Part shown: in pieces, positions 55,721 through 64,000 of the stretch
Position numbering within the stretch: position 1 is the first letter of the stretch
Layout: each line of letters starts with the position of its first letter
DNA from: Trichocoleus sp. FACHB-40
GTDB lineage: Bacteria; Cyanobacteriota; Cyanobacteriia; Cyanobacteriales; FACHB-T130
DNA: 64,000 nt
Direction: 5' to 3'
NCBI RefSeq assembly: GCF_014695915.1
Contig: NZ_JACJPF010000098.1
Span: 248,001-312,000, forward strand
The notes under the pieces: model-generated
What the model was told of the DNA's origin: nothing
Seen by the model: only the letters and a program-made list of their open reading frames with translations
The model's database searches: none
Made by a program: the position numbers and the translations under genes

Positions 55721-56731
55721 TTACACTTCTGCTAAAAGTTTATTAATTTGACTTTGCATTTTTTCTTGTAATAGTTGTGCTTGTCGATAAGCAACTGTTC
55801 TCCCTTCTCTTACGGAAGCTTCTGGTTCTGGAGTATCTTCTATTGACCAAGTTTTATACATAGGTTGAACATAATAACGCAACTTGGTTCTCATCGCCCA
55901 AACGCCCATTGATGGGAAGAGAATGAAGGCAAACATTAAAAAAGAAATAGGCAAGAAAGGTAGGTAGAAAACTCTGGCTAACCTTTTAAGATTAACAGCC
56001 CAAGGATGTAAAGATTCATTACCAATACAAACAACTGGCAGAACTGGAATTTGGTAGCGATCGCTCAATCTAATAAAACTGGGATGAAACGTTTCTAGCT
56101 GATAGCGCTTTCGCCAACCTTTCCCAGGCCCGCGCAAACCCTCCGGCGCATAAAGTAAAATTGTGTTCTGGGCAATTGCCGCTTCAAAATCATCAGCTTG
56201 GGCTTTTACACCACCTAGAACGTTTGACCATCCGGGAGGTAGCCACCAAATCACCCAAGGATGCTCAAATAAGGATATACCCGCAAGCGATCGCATACTC
56301 CATCCCCGTGTCTGACTCAAGAGCGTACCTAATACTAGGATGTCCCAAGGGAAGGACATCCCAGCATGGTTCATCGCTACAATTAATGGGCCTGTCTGAG
56401 GCAAATTCTTTAGTTCTTGTAGCTCTCCTTGAAAATAGTATTTCACAATAGGAGCGAGAACTTCATCTCGAAAAGCTTGCTGATAGTTTGGGTCGAACTG
56501 CCCTTTTTCAAAGCGCGGAGAACGACAACCAAGACGTAACCAACGAATCAGCAACGCTAGATAAAATCCCCCAGGAATCAGAAATAATCCATACTCCAAC
56601 CAATTCCAACCATCAGGATCTACATGATAGTGTTGCCAGTGACGGTTGAATAAAATCAGCCAGCCTGGAGGATACCACAGACAAAACCAATCGAACCAAT
56701 TCCATCGATAATCTTGAGAACACTTAGCCAT
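55721..56731 (-). CDS. PlsC-like acyltransferase
   Basis: 336 residues. The glycerolphosphate acyltransferase H-x4-D motif is present in AMNHAGMSFPWD near residue 118, and YAPEGLRGPGKGW supplies the EG(T)-like substrate block. Hydrophobic segments at about 22-60 and 260-285 suggest membrane association. It may acylate lysophosphatidate or a related lipid; the natural acceptor is not known. It stands alone between repeat-rich DNA and a long gene-free stretch. Confidence 0.85.
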   Translation of the reverse strand: MAKCSQDYRWNWFDWFCLWYPPGWLILFNRHWQHYHVDPDGWNWLEYGLFLIPGGFYLALLIRWLRLGCRSPRFEKGQFDPNYQQAFRDEVLAPIVKYYFQGELQELKNLPQTGPLIVAMNHAGMSFPWDILVLGTLLSQTRGWSMRSLAGISLFEHPWVIWWLPPGWSNVLGGVKAQADDFEAAIAQNTILLYAPEGLRGPGKGWRKRYQLETFHPSFIRLSDRYQIPVLPVVCIGNESLHPWAVNLKRLARVFYLPFLPISFLMFAFILFPSMGVWAMRTKLRYYVQPMYKTWSIEDTPEPEASVREGRTVAYRQAQLLQEKMQSQINKLLAEV

Positions 56732-57531
56732 GCCATCCTCAATCTTGACCTTTTCGACATACAGCAGCGAGTCATGCTCTTAGCAAGTATACGTCTGTTG
56801 AGAAGATTCGCTATTCAACCAATCTCTGTTTTCTATATTTTTGCAAAACTAATCTGATTCCAGACAGTAAATCGACAAAAAGTTGAAAACCTTTTACACA
56901 ACAGGTAATTCTAAGAATAAACAAATTTAGACTATAGATAGGCTTAGAGTAAATGTACACTTGGCAGGAATTTTTCACTATGTCTGTAGAAGCTTGACAA
57001 GGAAAGCTATCGCTAGCGCCAATAGGCGACGAAATCGCTGACAAAATATTTTTAAAAGCTCAATCCAGCTTACAGCTGTGCTAGAACCATGTTAGCGATA
57101 AGTTTGGTAAATACGGATACCAAACCAAATTTCCAGCGACTAACACATTCGGCTTATCGGCAAATAGCCATTCCCAATGCTGTTAGATAACTACAATCTA
57201 GCGAAATTGCTTAGTGTTATCTTACATGGGTTTTCCGTCAGCGTCGGGGTAGGTTAGCTCTGGCTCAACGTAACTTTGTATTTAAGATATTACTGTCGCC
57301 GCAGTGAGGAGATATTTATTTACTGAGTTTCTTCCCTTGGGGGGATGTTTTTCTATAAAAAAGTAACTTTAATTTGCCAAATATATTAAGCGATCGCTAC
57401 TTTACCTGATCAACATTATTGCCAAATATAACGAAATAATAATTCTTCCGGAAGCGCAAGCAACCATAAAGGAGAGCGCATTTTACAACATCATTATTTT
57501 GTACCCTTAAATTTAGTACAAGGATAAAAAC
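56732..57531. other. gene-free region before the patatin gene
   Basis: About 800 bases in which I see no convincing gene, RNA or large repeat. AT-rich at 57380-57530, where the patatin promoter must lie. A HIP1 site is at about 57388. Confidence 0.4.
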
Positions 57532-59481
57532 ATGACAACAACCCCCAAACTCATCACCCTCAACTGCTCTGGTGGTATATCATTAGGCGCTTATATGGCA
57601 GGAGTTTTCTATGAGCTGACCAAAGAAGCAGTCCAGCCTGAACCTAAAGTCATCATTGATATTATCACAGGCTCCTCAGCGGGGGCAATGTCGGGCGCGA
57701 TCGCTGCCTACTGTCTACTAAATGGAAACGTAGCGCCACCATCTAAATACATAAACTTGGAAAAAATTACCGATGAAGCTCATAAAAGCCCGTTATATCA
57801 AGCCTGGGTTGAACAAGCTGATATTGAACAAATAGACAGCTTTGCTGTGATGCTATCTAGTTTCAAAGATGGATATAAAGCTACTATAGAAAGTTTCGTA
57901 AATAGCTTTGAATCTACTTTGGAAAAATATAAGGTTAGCTCTAGCCCAATTAGGAGAGCTATTTTTAAATTGTTCAAAAAATCTCAATCCTCAGAATCTA
58001 CTCCCCAACAAAAACGCAATAGAACAAACTTGAGTGTTCTATCTGGAGAAGCAATAAAGAAAATTGCTCAACTTGTGATAGATCCGCCGCAAATAACAGA
58101 TAATACAAAGCCCTTAGCATTGTTGATGACGCTGACAAACTTACAGGGGCTTCTGGAGAAAGTAACTCTTGCAGACTCGCAGGGTTTGGTTGAGCAAGAA
58201 ATAGAAGCGATCGCTAGTTCTGAAACTCGTCAATTTCTTTTTCATTCTAAACTCGACCAACAAAAGATGAATAAGATGTGGGAGAAAGCCGTCATAGGTG
58301 GTAGAGCTTCTGGTGCTTTTCCTCTCGCTTTTCCTCCGATTTGGGATCATTCGGATATTACTAGCCTCAATCTGAAAAATCTCAGCGATGATTACTTTGC
58401 AACTCTTAATCCTAAAATTCTGAAAAAAGAAGGATTAGGAGCTATACCAAGAACCGAAAACAGTGATACAGACTTAATGTTTTTGTACACCGACGGCGGT
58501 ATTTTAGATGGGTTACCAATTTTAAAAGGAATTGACCTTGAACATGATTTACGTTTAAGAAAGATACATAATAACGGTAACTCGCGTCAACAGTTCCGTC
58601 AGGAATTTACGGCACAACAATCCTCAAGCAATACAGAAAGGTTGCACGTTTATATTCGTCCAATTCCTGTGGAGAACTTAAAAAGTGACGAAAGACTAAC
58701 ACAAGGATACTTCCCGATGCTGGAAGTTGGCATAAAGGGGTTAACATTGCCAAAAGCAGAACACGACTCAATGCGGCTCAAAGAAATTCAAAAACGGAAT
58801 GAGTTAGTGCAAGCAAAGCAGGAATTGCTAGAAAAGCTCCAATATCAGGGTGTTGAGAATATAACCCAGATTAAGGAAAAGCTAGAGGAAGCGATACCTT
58901 ATCGACACGTTAATCTTCGCCCGATTACGCCAGCAATTATTGGCAAAATTGCTGAACTAGAAAAGCATCCAAATCTGAGCCGACTGAAACCGATCTATGC
59001 GAATCTACCAAACAATATTCAAGTTTCGCTTCAGGAAGGAAGCGCAGCAGCATTATTAGCTTCAGACTTTCTGGGTGCTTTCGGGGGATTTTTCGATAAA
59101 CGCTATCGCGATCATGATTTTATACTAGGTCGAATCTGCGGTATTACCTGGCTGCACGAACACTGTAATGTAGAAATTTCCGAAGCAGAAGTTGAGGAGT
59201 TGGTCAGGGATGCCCAGAAGTATCTTCTTGATAAAGATCCTCAACCCGCAGATTTGAAGTTTAGTCAAAAGATTAGAATTGCCAGGATGGGTTTACGCGC
59301 TCTGCGAATTGTGGTAACAGAGTCAAAAATTATTGGTTTGGCTTGGCTTTTCGTTTTGGGAGTTGTGAAACTTTCAGCAATTTTATTATTGGCAATTCTG
59401 GAGATTTTGGCAACTTTATTTATCGGTTTAACCGATATGGTTGAAAGAATGCACAAGATGATGTTTGGGAGTGGAAGCTGA
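57532..59481 (+). CDS. patatin-like phospholipase with C-terminal membrane segment
   Basis: 649 residues. The patatin Ser-Asp dyad is visible: GSSAG at 47-51 (Ser49) and Asp in YTDGGILDG near residue 325. The N-terminal oxyanion glycine loop is NCSGGISLGAY. Residues about 590-635 are strongly hydrophobic (LAWLFVLGVVKLSAILLLAILEILATLFIGL), so the protein is likely tail-anchored to a membrane. Likely a lipid acyl hydrolase. A charged, coiled-coil-like stretch lies near 420-460. It is longer than typical bacterial patatins (about 300 aa). Shine-Dalgarno AAGGA precedes the ATG. Confidence 0.88.
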   Translation: MTTTPKLITLNCSGGISLGAYMAGVFYELTKEAVQPEPKVIIDIITGSSAGAMSGAIAAYCLLNGNVAPPSKYINLEKITDEAHKSPLYQAWVEQADIEQIDSFAVMLSSFKDGYKATIESFVNSFESTLEKYKVSSSPIRRAIFKLFKKSQSSESTPQQKRNRTNLSVLSGEAIKKIAQLVIDPPQITDNTKPLALLMTLTNLQGLLEKVTLADSQGLVEQEIEAIASSETRQFLFHSKLDQQKMNKMWEKAVIGGRASGAFPLAFPPIWDHSDITSLNLKNLSDDYFATLNPKILKKEGLGAIPRTENSDTDLMFLYTDGGILDGLPILKGIDLEHDLRLRKIHNNGNSRQQFRQEFTAQQSSSNTERLHVYIRPIPVENLKSDERLTQGYFPMLEVGIKGLTLPKAEHDSMRLKEIQKRNELVQAKQELLEKLQYQGVENITQIKEKLEEAIPYRHVNLRPITPAIIGKIAELEKHPNLSRLKPIYANLPNNIQVSLQEGSAAALLASDFLGAFGGFFDKRYRDHDFILGRICGITWLHEHCNVEISEAEVEELVRDAQKYLLDKDPQPADLKFSQKIRIARMGLRALRIVVTESKIIGLAWLFVLGVVKLSAILLLAILEILATLFIGLTDMVERMHKMMFGSGS

Positions 59482-59503
59482 GAAATCTGTTGTCGCCCAA
59501 AGC

Positions 59504-59573
59504 AAAGGCGGGTAAGATGTCAACCCTACAATAGATAAGGCTTATCTTGTGGGGTGGGCATATGGCCCGCCTT
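59504..59573 (+). terminator. hairpin repeat after patatin gene
   Basis: Outer arms AAGGCGGG and CCCGCCTT, with inner ACAATAGATAAG/CTTATCTTGT pairing, give a long imperfect stem. It is a common type of cyanobacterial intergenic repeat and could end the patatin transcript. Confidence 0.5.
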
Positions 59574-59656
59574 ATAAGTACAAACGCTACTACTCAGAAA
59601 CACCGCAAAGCTGGTAACGTCAAACAAAGGAAAAGATTGTTACAGGACGTGACGGC

Positions 59657-61447
59657 TTGAAAACGCGCTCTAGTTATTGGCATCTACTGCCATACATCCG
59701 CCCTCAGTGGAAAACCATTGCTCAGGCTTTTGCTTGCACATTAGGGGTTACGGTATTCTGGCCGATACAGGCGGCACTTGCAGGCAAAATCGCCAATTTC
59801 ATTGGACAGGGCGATATGGCGGCGCTTGCCCAGTTAGCAGGAGTGCTGGCAGTGGTTTTTCTAGTCCAGAAAATTCTGATGTATGGACAGGATACCCTGA
59901 TGGCGAAAGCCGCCCTTTTCGTGGCCTTTGACTTACGCAAACAGGTTTATACTCACCTACACCGCCTCAACTTTGGCTATTTTGAAACTACACAGACAGG
60001 CGATTTAACTTATCGTCTTACCGAAGATATCGACCGGGTTGGGGAGGTGGTGAATAAAGTTTTCCATGACTTTATTCCCTGCGTGTTGCAGCTAATAGTC
60101 GTGTTGGGCTACATGATTTATCTCAACTGGCAGCTGACGCTGGCAACTTTTTTGGTAGCACCGCTAATGGGCGTTTTAATTGGCTGGTTTGGCGAACAGA
60201 TGCTGAAGTTTTCTCGCCGCAGTCAAAATCACGTATCTAATTTATCGGCTTTGCTGACAGAGGTATTTAGCGGAATTCGTCTGGTGCAAGCTTTCGCCGC
60301 CCAAGATTATGAAATTGCTCGTTTTGCCCAGGAAGCTGAAGAAAATCGGAAAGCTAAGTATGCAACTGAACGCCTGAAGGCGATTCAGAACCCTGTGGTA
60401 GGATTTCTGTACGCAATGAGCGTGTTGCTACTGTTTTTCCTGGGCGGCTGGCAAATTTCTATCGGCAATTTGACTGGGGCAGAATTTGTTAGTTATATCG
60501 CAGCTGTAGCGTTGCTAATTGACCCCATCGCCCATCTCACGAGTAACTACAACGAGTTTAAACAAGGTCAGGCATCGGTTGACCGAATTTTTGAACTGAT
60601 GGCAATTCAGCCGACGGTGCTGGAAAAGCCCGGTGCAAAGGTGCTTCCGCCAGTTACTGGGAAGGTGGAATATCGCAATGTTACTTTTGCTTATCCGTCT
60701 TCAGCGGACAGGCGACTGGAGGACAAGGGGGATTTCCCAATTCCCAATTCCCAATTTCCTATTGCCAATTCCGCAGTTCTGAAAAACTTGAGTATTTTAG
60801 TCCAACCCGGTGAAATGATTGCCTTGGTGGGCGCATCTGGTGCGGGTAAAACTACTTTGGTGAATCTGCTACCCCGCTTTTATGACATTCAAGGCGGTGA
60901 AATTCTGATTGATGGGATCAATATTCAGGATGTGACGCTGCGGAGTTTGCGGCGACAAATTGGTATTGTGCCGCAAGAAACTATTCTATTTTCTGGCACG
61001 ATCGCGCAGAATATTGCTTTTGGTCAAGCTGAGTTTGATTTGAAAGATGTTCAGGCTGCTGCCGAAATTGCTAACGCCCACCAGTTTATTAGCCAAATGA
61101 CGCAAGGCTATTACACTTGGGTGGGGGAAAGAGGGGTGAACTTGTCGGGAGGGCAAAAACAGAGGATTGCGATCGCGCGTGCTGTTTTACTCAACCCCAG
61201 AATTCTGATTCTCGATGAAGCTACATCAGCGCTGGATTCGGAATCTGAAGCTTTGGTGCAAGAAGCTTTAGAACGGATTATGCAAGACCGGACTGTATTT
61301 ATCATCGCCCACCGCCTTGCCACCGTGCGCCGCGCCGATCGGATTTTAGTGGTGGAACAGGGGCAGATTTTGGAATCTGGGAGTCATCAAGAATTGTTGG
61401 AAAAGGGCGATCGCTATGCGCGATTCTATGCCCAACAGTTTAGTTAG
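59657..61447 (+). CDS. ABC transporter, fused permease and ATPase (MsbA-like half transporter)
   Basis: 596 residues. Six membrane helices span about 15-300 and the nucleotide-binding domain about 345-590, with Walker A GASGAGKTTL, signature LSGGQKQR, Walker B ILILDEATSALD and the H-loop IAHRLATVRRADRI. Likely exports lipid or another hydrophobic substrate as a homodimer. The start is TTG at 59657 (MKTRSSYWHLL); no ATG lies close. In the linker before the ATPase, residues about 359-372 (FPIPNSQFPIANS) are encoded by a TCCCAAT-type tandem repeat inserted in frame. Confidence 0.92.
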   Translation: MKTRSSYWHLLPYIRPQWKTIAQAFACTLGVTVFWPIQAALAGKIANFIGQGDMAALAQLAGVLAVVFLVQKILMYGQDTLMAKAALFVAFDLRKQVYTHLHRLNFGYFETTQTGDLTYRLTEDIDRVGEVVNKVFHDFIPCVLQLIVVLGYMIYLNWQLTLATFLVAPLMGVLIGWFGEQMLKFSRRSQNHVSNLSALLTEVFSGIRLVQAFAAQDYEIARFAQEAEENRKAKYATERLKAIQNPVVGFLYAMSVLLLFFLGGWQISIGNLTGAEFVSYIAAVALLIDPIAHLTSNYNEFKQGQASVDRIFELMAIQPTVLEKPGAKVLPPVTGKVEYRNVTFAYPSSADRRLEDKGDFPIPNSQFPIANSAVLKNLSILVQPGEMIALVGASGAGKTTLVNLLPRFYDIQGGEILIDGINIQDVTLRSLRRQIGIVPQETILFSGTIAQNIAFGQAEFDLKDVQAAAEIANAHQFISQMTQGYYTWVGERGVNLSGGQKQRIAIARAVLLNPRILILDEATSALDSESEALVQEALERIMQDRTVFIIAHRLATVRRADRILVVEQGQILESGSHQELLEKGDRYARFYAQQFS

Positions 61448-61517
61448 GAATTGGGGATTGGGGATTGGGGATTGGGAAAAAGTCCTACCTAGTCCCTAGT
61501 CCCCAATCCCCAATCAC
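61447..61517. terminator. GGGGATT/CCCCAAT inverted repeat between convergent genes
   Basis: Left arm of four TTGGGGA-type heptamers (61447-61476) can pair with CCCTAGTCCCCAATCCCCAATC (61494-61515). It sits exactly between the ABC transporter stop and the cytM stop, so it may serve as a two-way terminator. Confidence 0.6.
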
Positions 61518-61888
61518 AGTTGTTCCAGATAGCGCAGCAAATCTGCCATTTCTTTGGTGCTAGGCTGGAACTGCGGCATGGGTGGGGTATCGCCACTGAT
61601 GACTTGGTGAATTATTCTGACGCGAGACTTCCGCTTTGAGATGTCTTCCAGACTGGGGCCTACCCGACCTTGCGCTTCCAATCCATGACAGCCAGCGCAG
61701 TTCATTTGAAAGATGGCGTGTCCCTGCACTATATCGCCGTTTAAGGATAAAACAGTCTTTACATAAGGATCGGAGACGCGCCACAGGTGAAAGCTGACAA
61801 CTGATAACAGGAGTACCAGCACAAACGCCAAAGCTATCAAGCTTAAGCGCTGCATCAAGGTTTCTCGTAGAGTGTACTGGTTATCCAA
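61514..61888 (-). CDS. cytM: cytochrome c (CytM type)
   Basis: 124 residues. An uncleaved or signal-anchor helix at about 16-38 (LIALAFVLVLLLSVVSFHLW) is followed by a small class I cytochrome c domain with heme motif CAGCH in MNCAGCHGLEAQGRVGP and a late Met in PPMPQF as likely sixth ligand. Size and anchor fit cyanobacterial cytochrome cM, a small thylakoid/plasma-membrane c-type cytochrome that affects respiratory and photosynthetic electron flow. The neighbour petG, read divergently, supports the electron-transport context. An alternative ATG is at codon 12. Confidence 0.85.
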   Translation of the reverse strand: MDNQYTLRETLMQRLSLIALAFVLVLLLSVVSFHLWRVSDPYVKTVLSLNGDIVQGHAIFQMNCAGCHGLEAQGRVGPSLEDISKRKSRVRIIHQVISGDTPPMPQFQPSTKEMADLLRYLEQL

Positions 61889-62175
61889 TGGTTTCTTAAG
61901 GCGAAGATGTACAAACAGAGTTTTTTATCAGGGGAGAGGGTGATTAGTGTGTAATGACCGAGTATATCGATATGTGTGCTAGTGTATCGAGAAACGTTTC
62001 AATTTATATACATAGCTTAAATTTTTCTCTTAATCCAGGCAAGCGTAATTTTGCGTAGCTTTACGCCGCCAGGGATGAGATGCTGTGAAATTCTCTGGTG
62101 CCAGCCTTACCCTTTCTTTGTCTGTACCTTGTAGGATGAGAAACAGGCAAAAAACTTTAACAAAGGAGAACTGAC
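61889..62175. promoter_or_regulatory. divergent cytM-petG promoter region
   Basis: No gene. It must hold start sites for both genes. No clear -35/-10 pair was picked out; AAAGGAG at 62162-62168 is the petG ribosome site. Confidence 0.4.
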
Positions 62176-62289
62176 GTGATCGAACCTCTGCTTTCAGGAA
62201 TTGTGATGGGCTTAATCCTTGTAACCCTCGCTGGGCTGTTTTTCGCTGCTTATATGCAGTACAAGCGCGGTAATGACCTAGGCTTGTAG
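62176..62289 (+). CDS. petG: cytochrome b6-f complex subunit V, PetG
   Basis: 37-residue single-helix protein that reads [20 protein letters not shown] and ends YKRGNDLGL, the classic PetG pattern (a conserved [14 protein letters not shown]-like start). It is a small transmembrane subunit needed for cytochrome b6-f stability in thylakoids. The start is GTG at 62176 with AAAGGAG seven bases upstream. It is shorter than many gene finders' cut-off. A strong hairpin follows the stop. Confidence 0.95.
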   Translation: MIEPLLSGIVMGLILVTLAGLFFAAYMQYKRGNDLGL

Positions 62290-62302
62290 AAAAAGTGCAA
62301 AA

Positions 62303-62340
62303 GTGCTGAGTGCTTTATTCCTCGCCTCAGCACTCAGCAC
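62303..62340. terminator. bidirectional hairpin between petG and rsmD
   Basis: Arms GTGCTGAGTGC (62303-62313) and GCACTCAGCAC (62330-62340) are perfect, with a 16-base loop. It covers the gap between the convergent stop codons and includes the rsmD stop. Confidence 0.65.
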
Positions 62341-62881
62341 TCATAACTCTGAAGAAGGTGAGGGCTGTGTTGCCATAAACCTTTTGGCGACAGATTTCCA
62401 GGGTGGGAATTGGTTCAACTGTCCAGTTGTTGGGGCTGTGTTCTACTGCCATTTCACCAGTGGGAGCTAATATTTGGTAGTGTGCGATCGCTTCCAATAC
62501 TGGCTGATACACTCCACTGGCGTAGGGCGGATCGAAGTATATGCGGTCAAACTGCTGACCAGCAAGTGTTGGCAATTGCCCTACGACATCTCCCCCCAGC
62601 ACTTGAAATTTTTGCTCGCTTTGAGCAACTTGCTGCCAGTTTTGCTGTACGATGGCGCAAGCTTTACCCCATTTTTCTATTCCGACTACGCAGTTGGCAC
62701 CGCGACACAATGCCTCTGCGCCCATCGATCCGCTACCAGCGCACAAGTCCAGCCAGCGACAGCCGTTGATGCTGCCCTGCCAAATATTAAACACTGCTTC
62801 GCGCACTCTTCCTAGTGTTGGTCGGGTTTCTTGACCGGGTAAGGTTTTGAGTTGGCGATTGCCGTAAATTCTTAGGGTCAT
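62327..62881 (-). CDS. rsmD: 16S rRNA (guanine966-N2)-methyltransferase RsmD
   Basis: 184-residue SAM-dependent methyltransferase. Features: LRIYGNRQLKTLPGQETRPTLGRVREAVFNI at the start, SAM site LDLCAGSGSMGAEAL and catalytic FDPPYAS (the D-P-P-Y motif). It methylates G966 of 16S rRNA during 30S assembly. It lies between convergent petG and upstream hisH on the same strand, as in several cyanobacteria. Confidence 0.94.
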   Translation of the reverse strand: MTLRIYGNRQLKTLPGQETRPTLGRVREAVFNIWQGSINGCRWLDLCAGSGSMGAEALCRGANCVVGIEKWGKACAIVQQNWQQVAQSEQKFQVLGGDVVGQLPTLAGQQFDRIYFDPPYASGVYQPVLEAIAHYQILAPTGEMAVEHSPNNWTVEPIPTLEICRQKVYGNTALTFFRVMSAEC

Positions 62882-63086
62882 TGTGAGAAAAACCGCGTTG
62901 GCGAAGGCTGCGCGTTAGCGCTTAGACGCTAAGGGCAAGGGAGGGAAGACAAGAAAAAGAGGAGTCTACTTAATACTCGGTTAAGGCTTGATACCCCCAA
63001 CCCCCTTGAAAAGGGGGCTTTTCTGATCATTTTTTAAAGGCGGGATATCCTAGCCAAGAAATATTGGTAGTGTACCCAAAAATCTT
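62882..63086. repeat. hisH-rsmD intergenic region with C/G-tract hairpin
   Basis: ACCCCCAACCCCCTTGAAAAGGGGGC (about 62992-63018) forms a C/G hairpin followed by TTTT, so it may end the hisH transcript. It belongs to the same repeat class as at 16515, 22386 and 25800. Confidence 0.5.
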
Positions 63087-63722
63087 TTATGCTGGCACTT
63101 TCGCCTGTACTTGGGCGACGAAGTTGGATAAAATTTGTAGTCCGCTAGTGGAAGATTTTTCGGGGTGGAATTGGACAGCCATCAAGTTGTCACGAGCGAT
63201 CGCAGCTGTTACAGTTTGACTACCGTGGGTGATGGTTGCCGCCCTAATTTTCGGGTCAACTGGATCGACGTAGTAGGAATGGACAAAGTACACCCAAGCC
63301 TGTTCTGGTAATTGTCGCCACAGTGCGGCATTTGGCTGGGTAATTTCCAGAGTGTTCCAGCCCATGTGGGGAATTGTTAATCCTGGTTCTGAGCTAAATC
63401 TTCGCACGACACCGGGGACAATTCCTAAACCGGGTTCTTTGCCTTCTTCACTCCCATCAAAGAGAATTTGCAGACCCAGACAGATGCCTAAGAAGGGTTT
63501 CCCGGAAGTGATCGCGTTTTTTATCGGTTCTACTAGGTGACGCGATCGCAATTGTTGCACTGCTGGGTCAAAAGATCCTACCCCAGGCAGTACCACCGCA
63601 TCCGCCCGTTCAATATCTAACGGTGAATCGGTAATTTTCGCGATCGCGCCTGCTTTCTCCAACCCCTTACAGGCAGAGTGCAGATTCCCCATGTCGTAGT
63701 CTATAACTGCAATAACTGTCAT
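63087..63722 (-). CDS. hisH: imidazole glycerol phosphate synthase glutaminase subunit HisH
   Basis: 211 residues from ATG 63722 (MTVIAVIDYDMGNLHS); the frame extends to a TTG at 63770, but that adds non-conserved residues over a palindrome. The glutamine amidotransferase triad is visible: Cys in LGICLGLQILF, and His and Glu in AVQFHPEKSS. It supplies ammonia to HisF in histidine synthesis. No hisF is nearby. A 28-base perfect palindrome lies 34 bases upstream of the ATG. Confidence 0.94.
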   Translation of the reverse strand: MTVIAVIDYDMGNLHSACKGLEKAGAIAKITDSPLDIERADAVVLPGVGSFDPAVQQLRSRHLVEPIKNAITSGKPFLGICLGLQILFDGSEEGKEPGLGIVPGVVRRFSSEPGLTIPHMGWNTLEITQPNAALWRQLPEQAWVYFVHSYYVDPVDPKIRAATITHGSQTVTAAIARDNLMAVQFHPEKSSTSGLQILSNFVAQVQAKVPA

Positions 63723-63756
63723 GCTCGATCTTATAACTGAGTTTTTTATTTTTTCC

Positions 63757-63784
63757 GCATCAACGTACAATTGTACGTTGATGC
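63757..63784. promoter_or_regulatory. 28-base perfect palindrome upstream of hisH
   Basis: The arms are 14 bases, GCATCAACGTACAA and its exact complement, without a spacer. It stands between hisH and the next, rightward gene. It could be an operator for a dimeric regulator or a cruciform/hairpin in the hisH leader. Confidence 0.6.
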
Positions 63785-63917
63785 CATAAGAGAAGTTATC
63801 TCTGTATGTTTTTAATATTTATAATATAACAACCCCCTACTAAAGTCAATATATAAAATAATAATTCCCCAAAAAAACGGATTCTTTTATTAATAGTTAC
63901 AGTTTCCTGAATATCCA

Positions 63918-64000
63918 ATGAGTAAAATTATCTTATTGACCTCCTTTGACACTTGGCTACCTCACCAAAAATCCAATTCCTCGGATGATTTATTGTTAGA
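63918..64000 (+). CDS. pyroglutamyl-peptidase-like (peptidase C15) protein, 5' part only
   Basis: An ATG at 63918 opens a frame that runs off the window: MSKIILLTSFDTWLPHQK then SNSSDDLLL. This matches the start of cyanobacterial C15-type peptidases (a V/L-L-x-T-x-F-x-x-W/F pattern). Only 27 residues are present, so the family is a reasonable but not firm call. Confidence 0.6.
   Translation, partial: MSKIILLTSFDTWLPHQKSNSSDDLLL

Noticed and set aside
56811-57044. 77-codon leftward ORF in the gap before the patatin gene
   Set aside because: No ribosome site, odd composition and no family pattern.
63723-63770. 16-codon extension of HisH from TTG
   Set aside because: Runs over the perfect palindrome and precedes the conserved MTVIAVIDYDMGN start.

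Overview
The window is cyanobacterial chromosome. Evidence: HIP1 palindromes (GCGATCGC) occur throughout inside and between genes, photosynthesis genes petG and cytM are present, the genes are cyanobacterial in type (fused TrpE-TrpG, MEP-pathway dxs), and short tandem heptanucleotide repeats (TCCCCAA/AATCAAA types) are frequent. The genus cannot be fixed from the sequence alone.

The core (about 1.0-32.9 kb) is a complete-looking biosynthetic locus for scytonemin, the indole-phenolic UV-A sunscreen of cyanobacterial sheaths. After miaA comes a leftward block: an AraC-type response regulator, then eboA-eboB-eboC-tyrA-dsbA-eboD-eboE-eboF. This is the ebo metabolite-export cluster with a prephenate dehydrogenase and a DsbA/FrnE oxidoreductase inserted between eboC and eboD. 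A divergent regulatory gap of about 0.87 kb separates it from a rightward block: scyA-scyB-scyC-scyD-scyE-scyF, an unusual glycine-rich repeat protein, trpE(G)-trpC-(quinone oxidoreductase-like MDR)-trpA-tyrosinase-trpB-aroF-trpD. The logic is that dedicated DAHP synthase, Trp and TyrA enzymes raise tryptophan and prephenate/hydroxyphenylpyruvate supply. ScyB deaminates Trp, ScyA couples the two keto acids and ScyC cyclises the product in the cytoplasm. Ebo proteins help move the monomer out, and ScyD/E/F and tyrosinase, which all have signal peptides plus PEP-CTERM-like tails, act in the periplasm.

The most unusual item is the gene at 20738-22348, lying between scyF and trpE. It has about 21 NPFAG units in a Gly/Ser matrix, then nine 14-residue NATIGNGNW-type repeats, then a PEP-CTERM tail, but no visible signal peptide. 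Other departures from the Nostoc punctiforme layout are an MDR-family oxidoreductase between trpC and trpA, a TrpD with an altered PRPP loop, and no separate glycosyltransferase next to scyF.

Region 33.0-39.7 kb holds topA (leftward) and a large GAF/PAS/LOV hybrid histidine kinase with the flavin-cysteine motif GRNCRFLQ, a candidate blue/UV-A light sensor close to the sunscreen locus. Region 40-45 kb has a methyltransferase-TPR-OGT fusion, glcD and an HD hydrolase. Region 45.3-51.6 kb is a leftward group: a PAS kinase with degenerate receiver, a double-KaiC-domain ATPase and a membrane Cache/PAS kinase. Region 52-64 kb is mostly housekeeping: dxs, mtnA, a PlsC-like acyltransferase, a patatin, an ABC exporter, cytM, petG (37 aa), rsmD, hisH and the start of a C15-peptidase-like gene.

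Intergenic DNA carries at least two families of short palindromic MITE/REP-like elements. One brackets trpD. No rRNA, tRNA, CRISPR array or intact transposase gene was recognised.
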